Shown: positions 16,377-26,109 of the stretch, one piece after another | Numbering within the stretch: position 1 is the first letter of the stretch | Layout of the letters: the number at the start of each line of letters is the position of its first letter | Source of the DNA: Rhodospirillales bacterium | GTDB taxonomy: Bacteria > Pseudomonadota > Alphaproteobacteria > UBA828 | Assembly (NCBI GenBank): GCA_028818855.1 | Contig: JAPPMY010000219.1 | Span: 1 to 35,746, forward strand | Length of the DNA stretch: 35,746 nt | Reading direction: 5' to 3' | Notes under the pieces: model-generated | What the model saw: the letters and a program-made list of their open reading frames with translations, nothing else | What the model was told of the DNA's origin: nothing | Database searches by the model: none | Position numbers and translations under genes: made by a program

Positions 16377-19022
16377 CTACGCCTCGAGCGTGCGCGCGAC
16401 CTCCTCGATCTCATAGAGTTCGATGACGTCGCCTTCGCGCAGATCGGTGTGGTTCTCGAAGGACATGCCGCACTCGTAGCCTTCCTTCACCTCGCGCACG
16501 TCGTCCTTGAACCGCCGGAGCGTCTTGAGCGCGCCGTCGTGGATGACGATGTCGTCGCGCAGCAGCCGTGCCTTCGCCCCCCGGCGCACCATGCCGTTGG
16601 TCACCCGGCAGCCCGCGACCTTGCCGACGCGGCCCACTTCGAACACCTGGAGGATCTGGGCGCTGCCCAGTGTCTTTTCGCGCGCCTCCGGCCGCAGCAT
16701 CCCTTCGAGACTGGCCCTGACCTCGTCGACCACGTCGTAAATGACGGCGTGATAGCGAAGCTCGATGCCTGTGCGCGACGCGAGTTCGCGGGCTTGCGCG
16801 TTGGCGCGCACGTTGAAGCCGATGATGGCCGCATCCGACGCAGCCGCGAGCGTCACGTCGGATTCGGTGATGCCGCCGACGCCCGAATGGAGCACGCGCA
16901 CCGCCACTTCGTCCGTGCCGAGCCGGCCGAGCGCGCCCACCAGTGCCTCCACCGAGCCCTGGACATCCGCCTTGATGACGAGTGGAAGCTCGCTCTTACC
17001 TTCCTTCTCCTGAATCTCGGAGAAGAGCTGCTCGAGGCTGAGCGGAGCGCCGCGCGCGACCTCCTTCTCCCGGGCGCGCGCCTGGCGGAACTCGGAAACC
17101 TCCCGCGCCCGGCGCTCGTTCTCGACCACCACGACCTCGTCGCCCGCAAGCGGCGCGCCGCTGAGCCCGAGAATCTCGACCGGAACCGCCGGCCCCGCAG
17201 CCTTGGTGGAAGCGCCGTGGTCGTCGTACATCGCCCTCACCCGGCCCCACTGCGCGCCGGCAACGACGATATCGCCGATACGGAGGGTGCCACGCTGGAC
17301 CAGCACGGTGGCCACCACGCCGCGGCCCCGGTCCACCTTGGCTTCGATCACGATGCCTTCGCCGGCGCGGTCCGGATTGGCGGTGAGCTCCAGAAGCTCC
17401 GCCTGGAGCAGGATCGCCTCCTCCAGCCTGTCGAGGTTGAGCTTCTGGGTTGCCGATATCTCGACCGCGAGCACGTCGCCGCCCATCTCCTCCGTCACGA
17501 TCTCGTGCTGGAGCAGGTCCTGGCGCACCCGCCCCGGATCGGCATCGGGCCGGTCGATCTTGTTGATGGCGATGAGGATCGGCACGCCTGCCGCGCGCGC
17601 ATGATTGATGGCCTCGACAGTCTGGGGCATGACGCCATCGTCCGCCGAAACCACCAGGACGACGATGTCCGTGACGCTGGCACCCCGGGCGCGCATCTCC
17701 GTGAAGGCGGCGTGGCCGGGCGTGTCGATGAAGGTGATGCGGGCCCCCCTGGGGGTCTCCACCTGATAGGCGCCGATGTGCTGCGTGATCCCGCCCGCCT
17801 CGCCCGAGGCCACGTCGCTGGAGCGGATGGCATCGAGCAGCGACGTCTTGCCGTGATCGACATGGCCCATGACGGTGACCACGGGCGAGCGCGTGACCAG
17901 GGCGTCCGCCACGTCGTCGTCGCCCTTCAGCCCGATCTCGACATCGGACTCGCTCACGCGCCTGACCTTGTGGCCGAACTCCTCGACCACGAGCTGCGCC
18001 GTGTCCGCGTCGATGGTCTGGGTGATGGTGACGACCGTTCCCATCTCCATCAGGCGCTTCACGACCTCGGCACCGCGCACGGCCATGCGGCTGGCCAGAT
18101 CCTGCACCGTGATCGCTTCGGGAACCACGACCTCGCGCACCACCGGCTTGAGCTCGTCGGCCCGCATCGCCTCCCGTGCGAGGCGCTTCTCGCGCTCGCG
18201 TTGACGGCGCAGCGACGCGAGGCTTCGTCCACGCTCCTCGCCGACGGTGCCGTCGAGCGCCTCCGACAGCGAGATCTTGCCGCCCCGCCGGCGGGGCTGG
18301 TCGCGCCGCGACGGGCTGGCCGGGCGCCGCTGCTCGCCGCGCCGGCGCGGCCTCCCGCGCTCCTCTTCCGCCGGGGTCTCGCCGGGCCGGGCGGGCTTCG
18401 CCGCAGCCGGTGCCTCGGGCGCTGCGGCTTCCTCCGGCTTCGGCTCCTCCGGCGCCGGCAACCGCCGGGCGGCATCCTCTTCCGCCCTCTTGCGGGCGTC
18501 CTCCTCGGCCTTGCGCCGGGCGTCCTCCTCGCTCTTGCGCCGCTCGGCCTCGGCGTGCTCGGCGGCCAGGCGCTCCTCGTCCTCGGCGCGCCGGCGGGCT
18601 TCCTCCTCCGCCCGCTCGCGCTCCTGGCGTTCGGCGCGGATCGCGTCCTCGACGGCGCGCGCACGGGCGGCCTTCTCGTCGCTCGTCAGCGTGCGCAGGA
18701 CGACCCGGGAGCGTGGCGCGGTGGAGGTTTGCTGCACTTCCTCCTGAGGCGGAGGCGGAGCCGCTTCGGCCACCGGCTCGGGCGGCGGCGGCTTGGGTGG
18801 CGCCTTCGGCTTGGGCGCGACGGCGCCGTCGGCGGCGGGGCTCCGCTTCAGCGTCCGCTTCTTGCGCACCTCGACCGCGACGGCACGGCTGCGCCCGTGC
18901 GAAAAGCTCTGCCGCACCTGGCCGGCATCGACCGTCTTCTTCAGCTCGAGCCGCCCCGGCCGCTTCAGCGAGAGCGGCTTGCGGCGTCCCTGATCACCGG
19001 CTTCGGTTTCGTCGCTCATCAT
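16377..19022 (-). CDS. infB: Translation initiation factor IF-2
   Basis: The 881-residue protein has a long variable N-terminus with a Pro-rich linker (about 70-95) and an Arg/Glu/Ala-rich charged helix (about 115-200, repeated KAEEDARK-like units). An IF2-N-like module near 300-345 follows, then the GTPase core. G1 is GHVDHGKT at 386-393, G3 DTPGH at 433-437 and G4 NKID at 487-490. The rest is the usual beta-barrel and fMet-tRNA-binding domains. IF-2 brings initiator tRNA to the 30S subunit and promotes subunit joining. The ATG at 19022 overlaps the ylxR-type gene's stop (ATGATGA arrangement), so the pair is likely translationally coupled. Part of the rimP-pnp operon. Confidence 0.97.
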   Translation of the reverse strand: MMSDETEAGDQGRRKPLSLKRPGRLELKKTVDAGQVRQSFSHGRSRAVAVEVRKKRTLKRSPAADGAVAPKPKAPPKPPPPEPVAEAAPPPPQEEVQQTSTAPRSRVVLRTLTSDEKAARARAVEDAIRAERQERERAEEEARRRAEDEERLAAEHAEAERRKSEEDARRKAEEDARKRAEEDAARRLPAPEEPKPEEAAAPEAPAAAKPARPGETPAEEERGRPRRRGEQRRPASPSRRDQPRRRGGKISLSEALDGTVGEERGRSLASLRRQREREKRLAREAMRADELKPVVREVVVPEAITVQDLASRMAVRGAEVVKRLMEMGTVVTITQTIDADTAQLVVEEFGHKVRRVSESDVEIGLKGDDDVADALVTRSPVVTVMGHVDHGKTSLLDAIRSSDVASGEAGGITQHIGAYQVETPRGARITFIDTPGHAAFTEMRARGASVTDIVVLVVSADDGVMPQTVEAINHARAAGVPILIAINKIDRPDADPGRVRQDLLQHEIVTEEMGGDVLAVEISATQKLNLDRLEEAILLQAELLELTANPDRAGEGIVIEAKVDRGRGVVATVLVQRGTLRIGDIVVAGAQWGRVRAMYDDHGASTKAAGPAVPVEILGLSGAPLAGDEVVVVENERRAREVSEFRQARAREKEVARGAPLSLEQLFSEIQEKEGKSELPLVIKADVQGSVEALVGALGRLGTDEVAVRVLHSGVGGITESDVTLAAASDAAIIGFNVRANAQARELASRTGIELRYHAVIYDVVDEVRASLEGMLRPEAREKTLGSAQILQVFEVGRVGKVAGCRVTNGMVRRGAKARLLRDDIVIHDGALKTLRRFKDDVREVKEGYECGMSFENHTDLREGDVIELYEIEEVARTLEA

Positions 19023-19627
19023 GCCCTATCCCGGTCGCCGGTCTCTTCACGCACACCTGCAAGCCGCGCCGATTCCCGAAGGAACCGATCGGCGAGTCGG
19101 CCGGGCGCCAATGCGGCGTGCACCACATTCTCACGGCCCAGGCTTCGGCTCAACATGGCGCCATCGAAGTGCGCGATCACGGGGAGGTCCCGCGCGAGAG
19201 CGCCGAGGCGCGCCCGGCCGTGCCGTGCGCCGTCGCTCGCCTCGACCAGGACAGCCACACGCCGCTTCACGAGCGCCCGCTCTACCTTGTCGAAGCCCGT
19301 AACCAGCCCGCCGGCGCGCCGCGCCAGGCCCAGGACGTCGAGCGCACGCACCGTCAACTGCCGCTCCACCTCGTCGATCAGATCGGGCGCCATGGCGATC
19401 GGCCGGCGCGCAGCGCGTGCAAACAGGCCGCGTTCGCAGGCCTTCGCAAGCAACGCCCGCTCGGCCGAGATCCAGAGACCGCGCCCCGGCAGCGATTCGC
19501 CAAGATCGGGCACCAGTGCGCCCCCCGGGCCGACCACGAAGCGCAGCAATTCGTCGCGGGGCCTGCTGGCGCCGCTCGCGATGCAGCGCCGGGCTCCTGC
19601 ATCCGACGAATCCCGGCGGTCGCGCAT
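19019..19627 (-). CDS. YlxR (DUF448) / L7Ae-like fused RNA-binding protein
   Basis: The product is about 202 residues. The first 80 hold a YlxR domain ([19 protein letters not shown] near residue 13, then [16 protein letters not shown]). Residues about 90-190 form an L7Ae/YlxQ-like RNA-binding domain ([25 protein letters not shown]). In Bacillus these are separate genes between nusA and infB; the fused form is common in alphaproteobacteria. YlxR/YlxQ proteins bind RNA or nucleoid and act in the NusA/IF-2 context, with roles not fully settled. The ATG at 19627 is my choice. A TTG overlapping the nusA stop (TTGA, 19645) is also possible, and neither has a clear SD. Confidence 0.88.
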   Translation of the reverse strand: MRDRRDSSDAGARRCIASGASRPRDELLRFVVGPGGALVPDLGESLPGRGLWISAERALLAKACERGLFARAARRPIAMAPDLIDEVERQLTVRALDVLGLARRAGGLVTGFDKVERALVKRRVAVLVEASDGARHGRARLGALARDLPVIAHFDGAMLSRSLGRENVVHAALAPGRLADRFLRESARLAGVREETGDRDRA

Positions 19628-19641
19628 GTGTGCCCGCGCGG

Positions 19642-21228
19642 TCAAACGCTCGCTCTCTCGTGCTCCTCGGCGGTGGTCTCGGCGGCCTCTTCGGCCTCCG
19701 CCCCATCGACCGGCTCTTCGTCCTCGAACCAGTGGGCCCGCGCCAGCATGATGACGGCGTTGGCCTCCTCGATCGAAGGCGCGAGATCCCCCAGCATCTC
19801 GATGAACTCGTCTCCCGCGAGGTCGCCGAGATCGTCCAGCGTCTTGACCCCGTTCTCGCCGAGCGCGACGAGTATCGCGGGATCCAGGCCCTCGATGGCG
19901 GCCACCTCGTCGCTGACGCCGAGTTCTATCCGGCGTTCGTTCAGCTCCCGGTTCGTGGCCTCGACGTAGGCTGCGGCCCGGTCGGCCAACTCGCGCGCCA
20001 GCTCCTCTTCGAAGCCCTCGATCGCGGCCAGTTCCTCGATGGGAGCGTACGCCACCTCGTCCACCGTGGTGAACCCTTCGGTCACCAGCAGATGGGCGAT
20101 CACGTCGTCGACGTCGAGCGCCTGCATGAACATCTCGGAGCGTGTGAGGAACTCCTCCTGGCGACGCTCGGATTCCTCGGCCTCGGTCAGGATGTCGATG
20201 TCCCAGCCCGTGAGGTTGGAGGCGAGACGCACGTTCTGCCCGCGCCGGCCGATGGCGAGCGAGAGCTGCTCGTCCGGCACGACCACCTCGATGCGCTTCG
20301 CTTCCTCGTCGAGCACGACCTTGGTGACTTCCGCCGGCGCCAGCGCATTGACGATGAAGGCTGCCGGATCGGGCGACCACTGAATGATGTCGATCTTCTC
20401 GCCCTGAAGCTCGCCGACGACCGCCTGCACGCGGGAGCCGCGCATGCCGACGCAGGCGCCGACGGGGTCGATGCTGCTGTCGTTCGAGTGCACGGCGATC
20501 TTGGCGCGGCTGCCGGGATCGCGGGCCACGGCATCGATCTCGATGATGCCGTCATAGATCTCCGGCACTTCCTGGGCGAAGAGCTTGGCCATGAAGTTGG
20601 GGTGGGTGCGCGACATGAAGATCTGCGGCCCGCGCGGCTCGCGGCGCACGTCGTAGATGTAGGCGCGCACGCGGTCGCCGTTGCGGAACGATTCGCGGGG
20701 CAGAAGATCCTCCCGGCGGATCACCGCTTCGGCCCGGCCCAGGTCGACGGTCAGCCCGCCGTACTCGGTGCGCTTGACGAGGCCGTTGGCGATTTCCTGC
20801 ACGCGGTCCTTGTATTCCTCGTACTGGCGCGCCCGCTCGGCCTCGCGCACCTTCTGGACGATCACCTGTTTCGCCGTCTGCGCCGCGATGCGGCCGAAAT
20901 CGATGGGCGGCAGCGGGTCGGCCAGGTAGTCGCCGACCTGCGCGGCCGGGTTGCGCTCCTGCGCCTCGCTGATCGCGATCTGGGTCGCCTCGTTCTCGAT
21001 CTCCTGGGCGACCTCGAGGTAGCGCATGAGCTTGATCTCGCCGGTCTCGCGGTCGATATCGGTGCGGATGTCGTGCTCCTGACCGTACTTTCGCTTGCCG
21101 GCGTGGGTGATCGCCTGCTCCATGGCCTCGAGCACGAGCTCGCGCTCGATTCCCTTCTCCCGGGCGACGGCGTCGGCCACCTGGAGAAGCTCGAGGCGGG
21201 CGAGGCCCGCTGTGTCCTGATCCGCCAT
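19642..21228 (-). CDS. nusA: Transcription termination/antitermination factor NusA
   Basis: The product is about 528 residues starting [27 protein letters not shown]. It has the N-terminal RNA polymerase-binding domain, then an S1 domain ([32 protein letters not shown]). Two KH domains follow, including [10 protein letters not shown]-like and [20 protein letters not shown] stretches. Helix-hairpin-helix-like repeats come next ([23 protein letters not shown]), then a very acidic tail. NusA binds RNAP and modulates pausing, termination and antitermination. The start at 21228 overlaps the rimP stop (TGATG), so the longer frame beginning 40 codons upstream is not the gene. It has its place in the standard rimP-nusA-infB operon. 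Confidence 0.97.
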   Translation of the reverse strand: MADQDTAGLARLELLQVADAVAREKGIERELVLEAMEQAITHAGKRKYGQEHDIRTDIDRETGEIKLMRYLEVAQEIENEATQIAISEAQERNPAAQVGDYLADPLPPIDFGRIAAQTAKQVIVQKVREAERARQYEEYKDRVQEIANGLVKRTEYGGLTVDLGRAEAVIRREDLLPRESFRNGDRVRAYIYDVRREPRGPQIFMSRTHPNFMAKLFAQEVPEIYDGIIEIDAVARDPGSRAKIAVHSNDSSIDPVGACVGMRGSRVQAVVGELQGEKIDIIQWSPDPAAFIVNALAPAEVTKVVLDEEAKRIEVVVPDEQLSLAIGRRGQNVRLASNLTGWDIDILTEAEESERRQEEFLTRSEMFMQALDVDDVIAHLLVTEGFTTVDEVAYAPIEELAAIEGFEEELARELADRAAAYVEATNRELNERRIELGVSDEVAAIEGLDPAILVALGENGVKTLDDLGDLAGDEFIEMLGDLAPSIEEANAVIMLARAHWFEDEEPVDGAEAEEAAETTAEEHERASV

Positions 21229-21737
21229 CACAGCCGCTCCGCCGCCTGGCTCGCCGCCAACAGCTCGTCGGTCAGCACGAGCTTCGCCGCGCGAATCCCG
21301 TCGAAAGGCAACAACACATCCCGATCGTCCACGGTCATGCGCACGCATCCGTCGCCGGCACCCTGCAGCCGGCCGCGAAAGCGGCGGCGGCCCTCCAGCG
21401 GCGCGCTCAACTCCACCTTGGCCTCGAAGCCTGCGAATCGGGCGAAGTCCGCCAGCCGCACCAGCGGACGGTCGATGCCCGGCGAGCTGACCTCGAGCGC
21501 ATAGTCGGCGGCGGGCAGGTTGTCGTTCTCGAATTGTGCGGTAAGCGCGCGACTCGCCGCGGCACAGTCGTCCACGGTCAGCGGCACGCGGTCGGCCCGC
21601 TCGATCATCACCTGAAGCACCGTCTGACTACCCCCGCCGAGGCGGATCCGTACGACCTCATAGCCCATCGCCGCCAGCACCGGTGCAATCGCACGTTCGA
21701 TCTGCCGTTCCGAGTCCACGTCTCGCGTCTTCGTCAC
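21228..21737 (-). CDS. rimP: Ribosome maturation factor RimP
   Basis: The product is about 169 residues if it starts at the GTG on 21737 (MTKTRDVDSERQIERAIAPVLAAMGYEVVRIRL). It shows the RimP pattern: QVMIERAD in the N-terminal domain, SSPGIDRPLVRLADFARFAG as the hallmark, and a C-terminal SH3-like part (GRLQGAGDGCVRMTVDDRDVLLPFDGIRAAKLV). RimP helps late 30S maturation. An in-frame ATG at 21800 would add 21 residues, but that segment encodes the terminator hairpin and reads unlike the family, so I prefer the GTG despite a weak SD. First gene of the operon. Confidence 0.92.
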   Translation of the reverse strand: MTKTRDVDSERQIERAIAPVLAAMGYEVVRIRLGGGSQTVLQVMIERADRVPLTVDDCAAASRALTAQFENDNLPAADYALEVSSPGIDRPLVRLADFARFAGFEAKVELSAPLEGRRRFRGRLQGAGDGCVRMTVDDRDVLLPFDGIRAAKLVLTDELLAASQAAERL

Positions 21738-21749
21738 ACCGCAGGACAG

Positions 21750-21776
21750 AAAAAAGGCGGGCCAGCACTGCCCACC
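21750..21776 (-). terminator. Rho-independent terminator/attenuator in the rimP-nusA leader
   Basis: In the minus-strand RNA, GGUGGGC and GCCCGCC form a 7-bp stem (one G-U pair) with a 7-base loop, followed at once by six U. It lies only 12 bases before the rimP GTG and about 180 bp after the trmB stop. A TGCCCA about 22 bases upstream (21796-21801) can pair instead with the TGGGCA of the 5' arm, which would make an alternative antiterminator. It may end trmB transcripts or control entry into the nusA operon. Confidence 0.7.
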
Positions 21777-21843
21777 ACGATCACCTGAAACCCTGGGCAT
21801 ACTACACGCGGCACCCTTCGCACCCGAAGAGCACCGCGGCGCT

Positions 21844-21873
21844 AGCCTATCGCGCTTAGTGTCCCTACTTCAA
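21844..21873 (-). promoter_or_regulatory. Possible sigma-70-type promoter for rimP-nusA
   Basis: On the minus strand TTGAAG (21868-21873) and TAGGCT (21844-21849) are spaced by 18 bp. The -35 match is good and the -10 weak. A start near 21837 would give a leader of about 100 bases holding a CTTCG/CGAAG hairpin and the terminator-like element. Confidence 0.3.
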
Positions 21874-21955
21874 GGAGTTTCTCCCCGTCGCGGGCGCAGG
21901 CGCCGCTGCGGCCGAGGCAGGGAAGCGCCGTGCGCCGCCGCCCCTGACCCCCTGA

Positions 21956-22654
21956 CTATCGAGCAATGCGGACGTAGCGCAGAAAGACCGGAGCCCGGCC
22001 GGCCGAGCGCGCCTTTCGCTCGTAACGGGTCTCGGGCCAGTCGGCCGGCCGCGAAGGCCATTCGCCCGAGGCCCGCTCGGGCCCCTCAAACGCCCCGTTC
22101 ACCGCGACTCTCTCGAGCGTCCACTCCACATAGCCCATGTCGTCGGACGCCCATCTGAACTCGGCGCCGTCCTTCAGGATGCGCGCAAAGCCGACGAGGG
22201 TCTCGGCATCGATCAGGCGGCGCTTGTGGTGACGCTTCTTGGGCCAGGGATCCGGAAACAGGACGAACAGCCGGCCGATGCAGGCGTCCGGCAGGCAATC
22301 GACCAGGAGGCGCGCATCGTCAGGGAAGATGCGGACCCGCCAGGCGGTGCCGTCGGTCTCAAGATGGCGAAGGAGGCCCGCAACGCCCTGGACGAACGGC
22401 TCGCAGCCTATGAACCCCACGTCCGGGTTGGCGCGCGCCTGATGAGCGAGGTGCTCCCCTGCGCCGAAGCCGATTTCGAGCCAGAGGTCCCGGACAGGCG
22501 CCGGGAACAGGCCTCTCGCATCGAGTCGCGCGCGCCCGCCCTCGGGAAGCGCGATCTGAAGCGCCGGGAGGGCGCGCTCGAGCAGCGCCTGGCGGCCGGG
22601 GCGGAGCCGGTAGCCGAGCCTCCGCCCGTAGACGCGGCGCCGGGGCTGCTCCAT
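21956..22654 (-). CDS. trmB: tRNA (guanine(46)-N7)-methyltransferase
   Basis: The 232-residue protein has the TrmB hallmarks: LEIGFGAGEHLAHQA at about 59-73 (SAM-binding), FIGCEPFVQGVAGLL near 81, and FPDPWPKKRHHKRRLI at 133-148. The C-terminus has ETRYERKARSAGR. It puts N7-methylguanosine at position 46 in the variable loop of tRNAs. The ATG at 22654 follows metK by about 30 bp on the same strand, so the two may share a transcript. The N-terminus is Arg-rich (MEQPRRRVYGRRLGYRLRPGR), as in many alphaproteobacterial members. Confidence 0.95.
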   Translation of the reverse strand: MEQPRRRVYGRRLGYRLRPGRQALLERALPALQIALPEGGRARLDARGLFPAPVRDLWLEIGFGAGEHLAHQARANPDVGFIGCEPFVQGVAGLLRHLETDGTAWRVRIFPDDARLLVDCLPDACIGRLFVLFPDPWPKKRHHKRRLIDAETLVGFARILKDGAEFRWASDDMGYVEWTLERVAVNGAFEGPERASGEWPSRPADWPETRYERKARSAGRAPVFLRYVRIAR

Positions 22655-22683
22655 CGAGTGCGGAGCGGACGCCGGGCGGGGCC

Positions 22684-23853
22684 TCACCCCACCGCGGAAA
22701 GAAGCGGGTCGACGAGGTCCGTCCGCTCCCAGGAGAAGCCGCCGTCGGCCTCCGGCTCGCGGCCGAAATGGCCGTAGGCCGCGGTCCGCTCGAAGATCGG
22801 ACGCGCGAGGTCCAGGTGCTCGCCGATGCCGCGCGGCGAGAGGTCCATCACCGAGCCGAGCGCCTGAGCCAGCCTGGCTTCGTCGACCGCGCCGGTCCCG
22901 TGCGTGTCGACATAGACCGCGAGCGGATGGGCGACGCCGATGGCGTAGGCAAGCTGGATGGTGCAGCGCGACGCGAGGTCGGCGGCGACGACGTTCTTGG
23001 CCAAGTAGCGCGCCGCGTAGGCCGCGGAGCGGTCGACCTTGCTCGGATCCTTGCCCGAGAAGGCGCCGCCGCCGTGGGGCGCCGCCCCGCCATAGGTGTC
23101 GACGATGATCTTGCGGCCCGTCACGCCGGCATCGCCGTCTGGCCCGCCGATCACGAAGCGGCCGGTCGGATTGACGTAGAACCACTTCTCGTCGCACATC
23201 CAGCCGTCGGGAAGCGCGGCCACGACGTAGGGGCGCACGATTTCGCGCACGTCGTCCTGCGACAGTTCCGCCGCGTGCTGGGTCGAGACGACGACGGAGG
23301 TGGCGCCCACCGGCGCACCGTCCTCGTAGCGAAGCGTCACCTGGCTCTTGGAGTCGGGCCCGAGGCCGGGTGCATCCCCGGCGTGCCGGGCTTCTGCGAG
23401 CGCGGCCAGGATCGCGTGGGCGTAATGGAGCGGCGCCGGCATGAGCGCATCGGTCTCGCGGCAGGCATAGCCGAACATGATGCCCTGGTCGCCCGCGCCC
23501 TGGTCCTTGTTGCCGGCCTGGTCCACGCCGAGCGCGATGTCGGCCGATTGCGCGTGGACATGGACCTCGACGGCGGCCCTGGCCCAGTGGAAGCCCTCCT
23601 GCTCGTACCCGATCTCGCGGACGCAGTTGCGGGCGATGGTCTCGAGGGCTTCGGAGGTGATCGAATCGGGGCCGCGCACCTCGCCGGCCAGGACCATCCG
23701 ATTGGTCGTGACCAGGGTCTCGCAGGCCACGCGGGCGTTGGAATCGAGCGCGAGGTACGCATCGACCACCGCATCGGAGATGCGGTCGCAGACCTTGTCC
23801 GGGTGCCCTTCCGACACCGATTCGCTGGTGAACAGGTACTCTCCTCGCCCCAC
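22684..23853 (-). CDS. metK: S-adenosylmethionine synthetase
   Basis: The 389-residue protein starts at a GTG (23853) after GGGGGA and opens [34 protein letters not shown], diagnostic of MetK. It has [12 protein letters not shown] near residue 121, the [22 protein letters not shown]-binding segment, and the expected length. It makes SAM from methionine and ATP, the donor for trmB and other methyltransferases. The leader contains a GC-rich hairpin but no recognisable SAM riboswitch. It is divergent from the alpha/beta hydrolase gene. Confidence 0.97.
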   Translation of the reverse strand: MGRGEYLFTSESVSEGHPDKVCDRISDAVVDAYLALDSNARVACETLVTTNRMVLAGEVRGPDSITSEALETIARNCVREIGYEQEGFHWARAAVEVHVHAQSADIALGVDQAGNKDQGAGDQGIMFGYACRETDALMPAPLHYAHAILAALAEARHAGDAPGLGPDSKSQVTLRYEDGAPVGATSVVVSTQHAAELSQDDVREIVRPYVVAALPDGWMCDEKWFYVNPTGRFVIGGPDGDAGVTGRKIIVDTYGGAAPHGGGAFSGKDPSKVDRSAAYAARYLAKNVVAADLASRCTIQLAYAIGVAHPLAVYVDTHGTGAVDEARLAQALGSVMDLSPRGIGEHLDLARPIFERTAAYGHFGREPEADGGFSWERTDLVDPLLSAVG

Positions 23854-23894
23854 GGCTTCCCCCGATTCCGATCATGTTGCGGAGGCGGGCGGCG

Positions 23895-23943
23895 ACCGGC
23901 CGCGCCGCCGGCCGGTTTTCGCAGCGTTCGCGGGAACGGTCAA
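23895..23943 (-). promoter_or_regulatory. metK leader: candidate -35/-10 and 7-bp hairpin
   Basis: On the minus strand TTGACC (23938-23943) and GAAAAC (23915-23920) are 17 bp apart, a plausible but weak-10 promoter. The perfect dyad ACCGGCC/GGCCGGT (23895-23916) lies about 42-63 bases before the metK start. It overlaps the -10 region, so it could be an operator rather than an RNA fold. Confidence 0.35.
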
Positions 23944-24035
23944 GCGCAGGCGGCGCTGAGACCATGACCGTGACGAGACATCCGGGCTAGAGTGGCGGCA
24001 GAACGAGGCCGTGGGCCGGCGGAAGGGGAGAGAGA

Positions 24036-24821
24036 ATGCTTGCCGACATTCGGGGCGTGGCGATCAACTACGAGGTTTCGGGAAACGAGGACGGGCCGTG
24101 GCTCACCTTCTCCAACTCCTTGGCGACGAACCTCGGCATGTGGAAGGAGCAGGAATCGGCGCTCCGCAACGACTTTCGCATCCTGCGCTACGACAAGCGC
24201 GGGCACGGCAGGTCGGCACCGGTCGAGGGACCGTACACGTTCGACGACCTGATCGGCGACGTCGTCGGGCTCTGGGATCATCTGGGTATCGAGAGGAGCT
24301 ATGTCGTGGGCCTCTCCATCGGCGGGATGACGGCGCAGGGATTGGCGCTCAGCCACGGCGGCCGCATCGCGGCCACGGTCATGGCGAACACCACGGCGCA
24401 CTGCAGCGTGGATTTCCACGCCGCCTTCGAGGGTCGCGTGGCGGCGGTCGCGAACGGCGGCATGGAGGCGGTCGTCGAATCGACCATCGAGCGCTGGTTC
24501 TCCGAGAGCTACCGGGCGAGCGGCGCCGGCTGGCTCGACGACGTGCGGACCATGATCCGCACCACCTCGGTCGCGGGCTACACGGGCTGCGCGCGGGCCA
24601 TCCAGGGCCTCGCCTATCTCGACGAGCTGGCTTCGCTCGACCATCCCGTGCTGCTGATCGCAGGCTCCCAGGACCCCGCCACGACGCCTGCCGACATGCG
24701 CCTGATGCACGAGCGGATCAGCGGCTCACGGTATGTCGAGCTGGACGCCGCCCATCTCTCCAACATCGAGCGATCGACGGCCTTTACGGCCGCCGTGAGG
24801 GAGTTTCTCGCCGCGCCCTGA
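24036..24821 (+). CDS. Alpha/beta hydrolase, 3-oxoadipate enol-lactonase-like
   Basis: The 261-residue protein shows the alpha/beta-hydrolase triad: Ser94 in VGLSIGGMTA, Asp213 in LLIAGSQDPATT and His240 in LDAAHLSNIE. The overall order (INYEVSGNEDGPWLTFSNSLATNLGMW, then RYDKRGHGRS) is closest to PcaD-type 3-oxoadipate enol-lactonases of the beta-ketoadipate pathway. No other pca genes are nearby, so a different ester or lactone substrate is quite possible. The ATG follows a strong AAGGGGAGAGAG. Cytoplasmic, single gene, convergent with the DUF3179 gene; the hairpin at 24826 lies between them. Confidence 0.85.
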   Translation: MLADIRGVAINYEVSGNEDGPWLTFSNSLATNLGMWKEQESALRNDFRILRYDKRGHGRSAPVEGPYTFDDLIGDVVGLWDHLGIERSYVVGLSIGGMTAQGLALSHGGRIAATVMANTTAHCSVDFHAAFEGRVAAVANGGMEAVVESTIERWFSESYRASGAGWLDDVRTMIRTTSVAGYTGCARAIQGLAYLDELASLDHPVLLIAGSQDPATTPADMRLMHERISGSRYVELDAAHLSNIERSTAFTAAVREFLAAP

Positions 24822-24860
24822 AAAAATGCCGGGGCGGCGAGGGACAAGCCGCCCCGGCAT
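24821..24860 (-). terminator. Strong terminator hairpin between convergent genes
   Basis: ATGCCGGGGCGGC and GCCGCCCCGGCAT form a perfect 13-bp stem with a 9-base loop. On the minus strand it is followed by a run of U (the A-run at 24821-24825), so it ends DUF3179 transcripts. The A-run is also part of the hydrolase stop region (TGAAAAAA). From the plus strand it lacks a U-run, but the stem could still slow polymerase. Confidence 0.85.
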
Positions 24861-24876
24861 CCACCGACGGCGCCGC

Positions 24877-25881
<1,005 letters not shown>

Positions 25882-26013
25882 CGGGTCATCCTCCGTCCTG
25901 TGACGGATGGAATGTCGGGTCTGCCGGGGCGCGGCGCCAGTCGCGATGTTTCAACTTGTCGTGACGAGGTCCGTACCGTGCCGTCTCAGCGTTCCCCGCC
26001 GCAGCCGAACTCA

Positions 26014-26069
26014 CGTTATTTTATTTTGAAACAAGGCCTTATGAAGAATTGGCTTCGTTTTGTAATTTC
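26014..26069 (-). promoter_or_regulatory. AT-rich island upstream of the DUF3179 gene, candidate promoter
   Basis: About 56 bp of strikingly low GC interrupt the very GC-rich sequence. On the minus strand it holds TAAAAT (26018-26023), a strong -10-like hexamer, and another possible pair TTACAA/CATAAG (26060-26065 and 26038-26043). A start here would leave a 130-150-base leader before DUF3179. No -35 is convincing. It could instead be a nucleoid-protein site. Confidence 0.35.
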
Positions 26070-26109
26070 GCCTGTCTCCGCCGAGCCTGCTCTTGGCGCG
26101 CGTTTCGGG

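Noticed and set aside
15960-19751. A 1263-codon open frame on the plus strand across infB and its neighbours
   Set aside because: It is antisense to rbfA, infB and ylxR, which are certain. Its Arg/Ala/Leu/His-rich sequence has no family pattern; long stop-free antisense frames are expected at this GC content.
19642-21348. A longer NusA starting 40 codons upstream
   Set aside because: The extra part lies within rimP and has no NusA character; MADQDTAG at the overlap with the rimP stop is the fitting start.
21228-21800. RimP starting at the ATG on 21800
   Set aside because: The added 21 residues are encoded by the terminator hairpin and do not resemble RimP N-termini; the downstream GTG begins the conserved part.
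21738-21955. An initiator tRNA gene before rimP, as found in enterobacteria
   Set aside because: No cloverleaf, no CCA-adjacent acceptor stem and no T-loop consensus on either strand; only a hairpin terminator and a weak promoter are seen.
23854-24035. A SAM-sensing riboswitch in the metK leader
   Set aside because: The leader has a short GC-rich hairpin but not the conserved cores of the SAM riboswitch classes I can recognise by eye.
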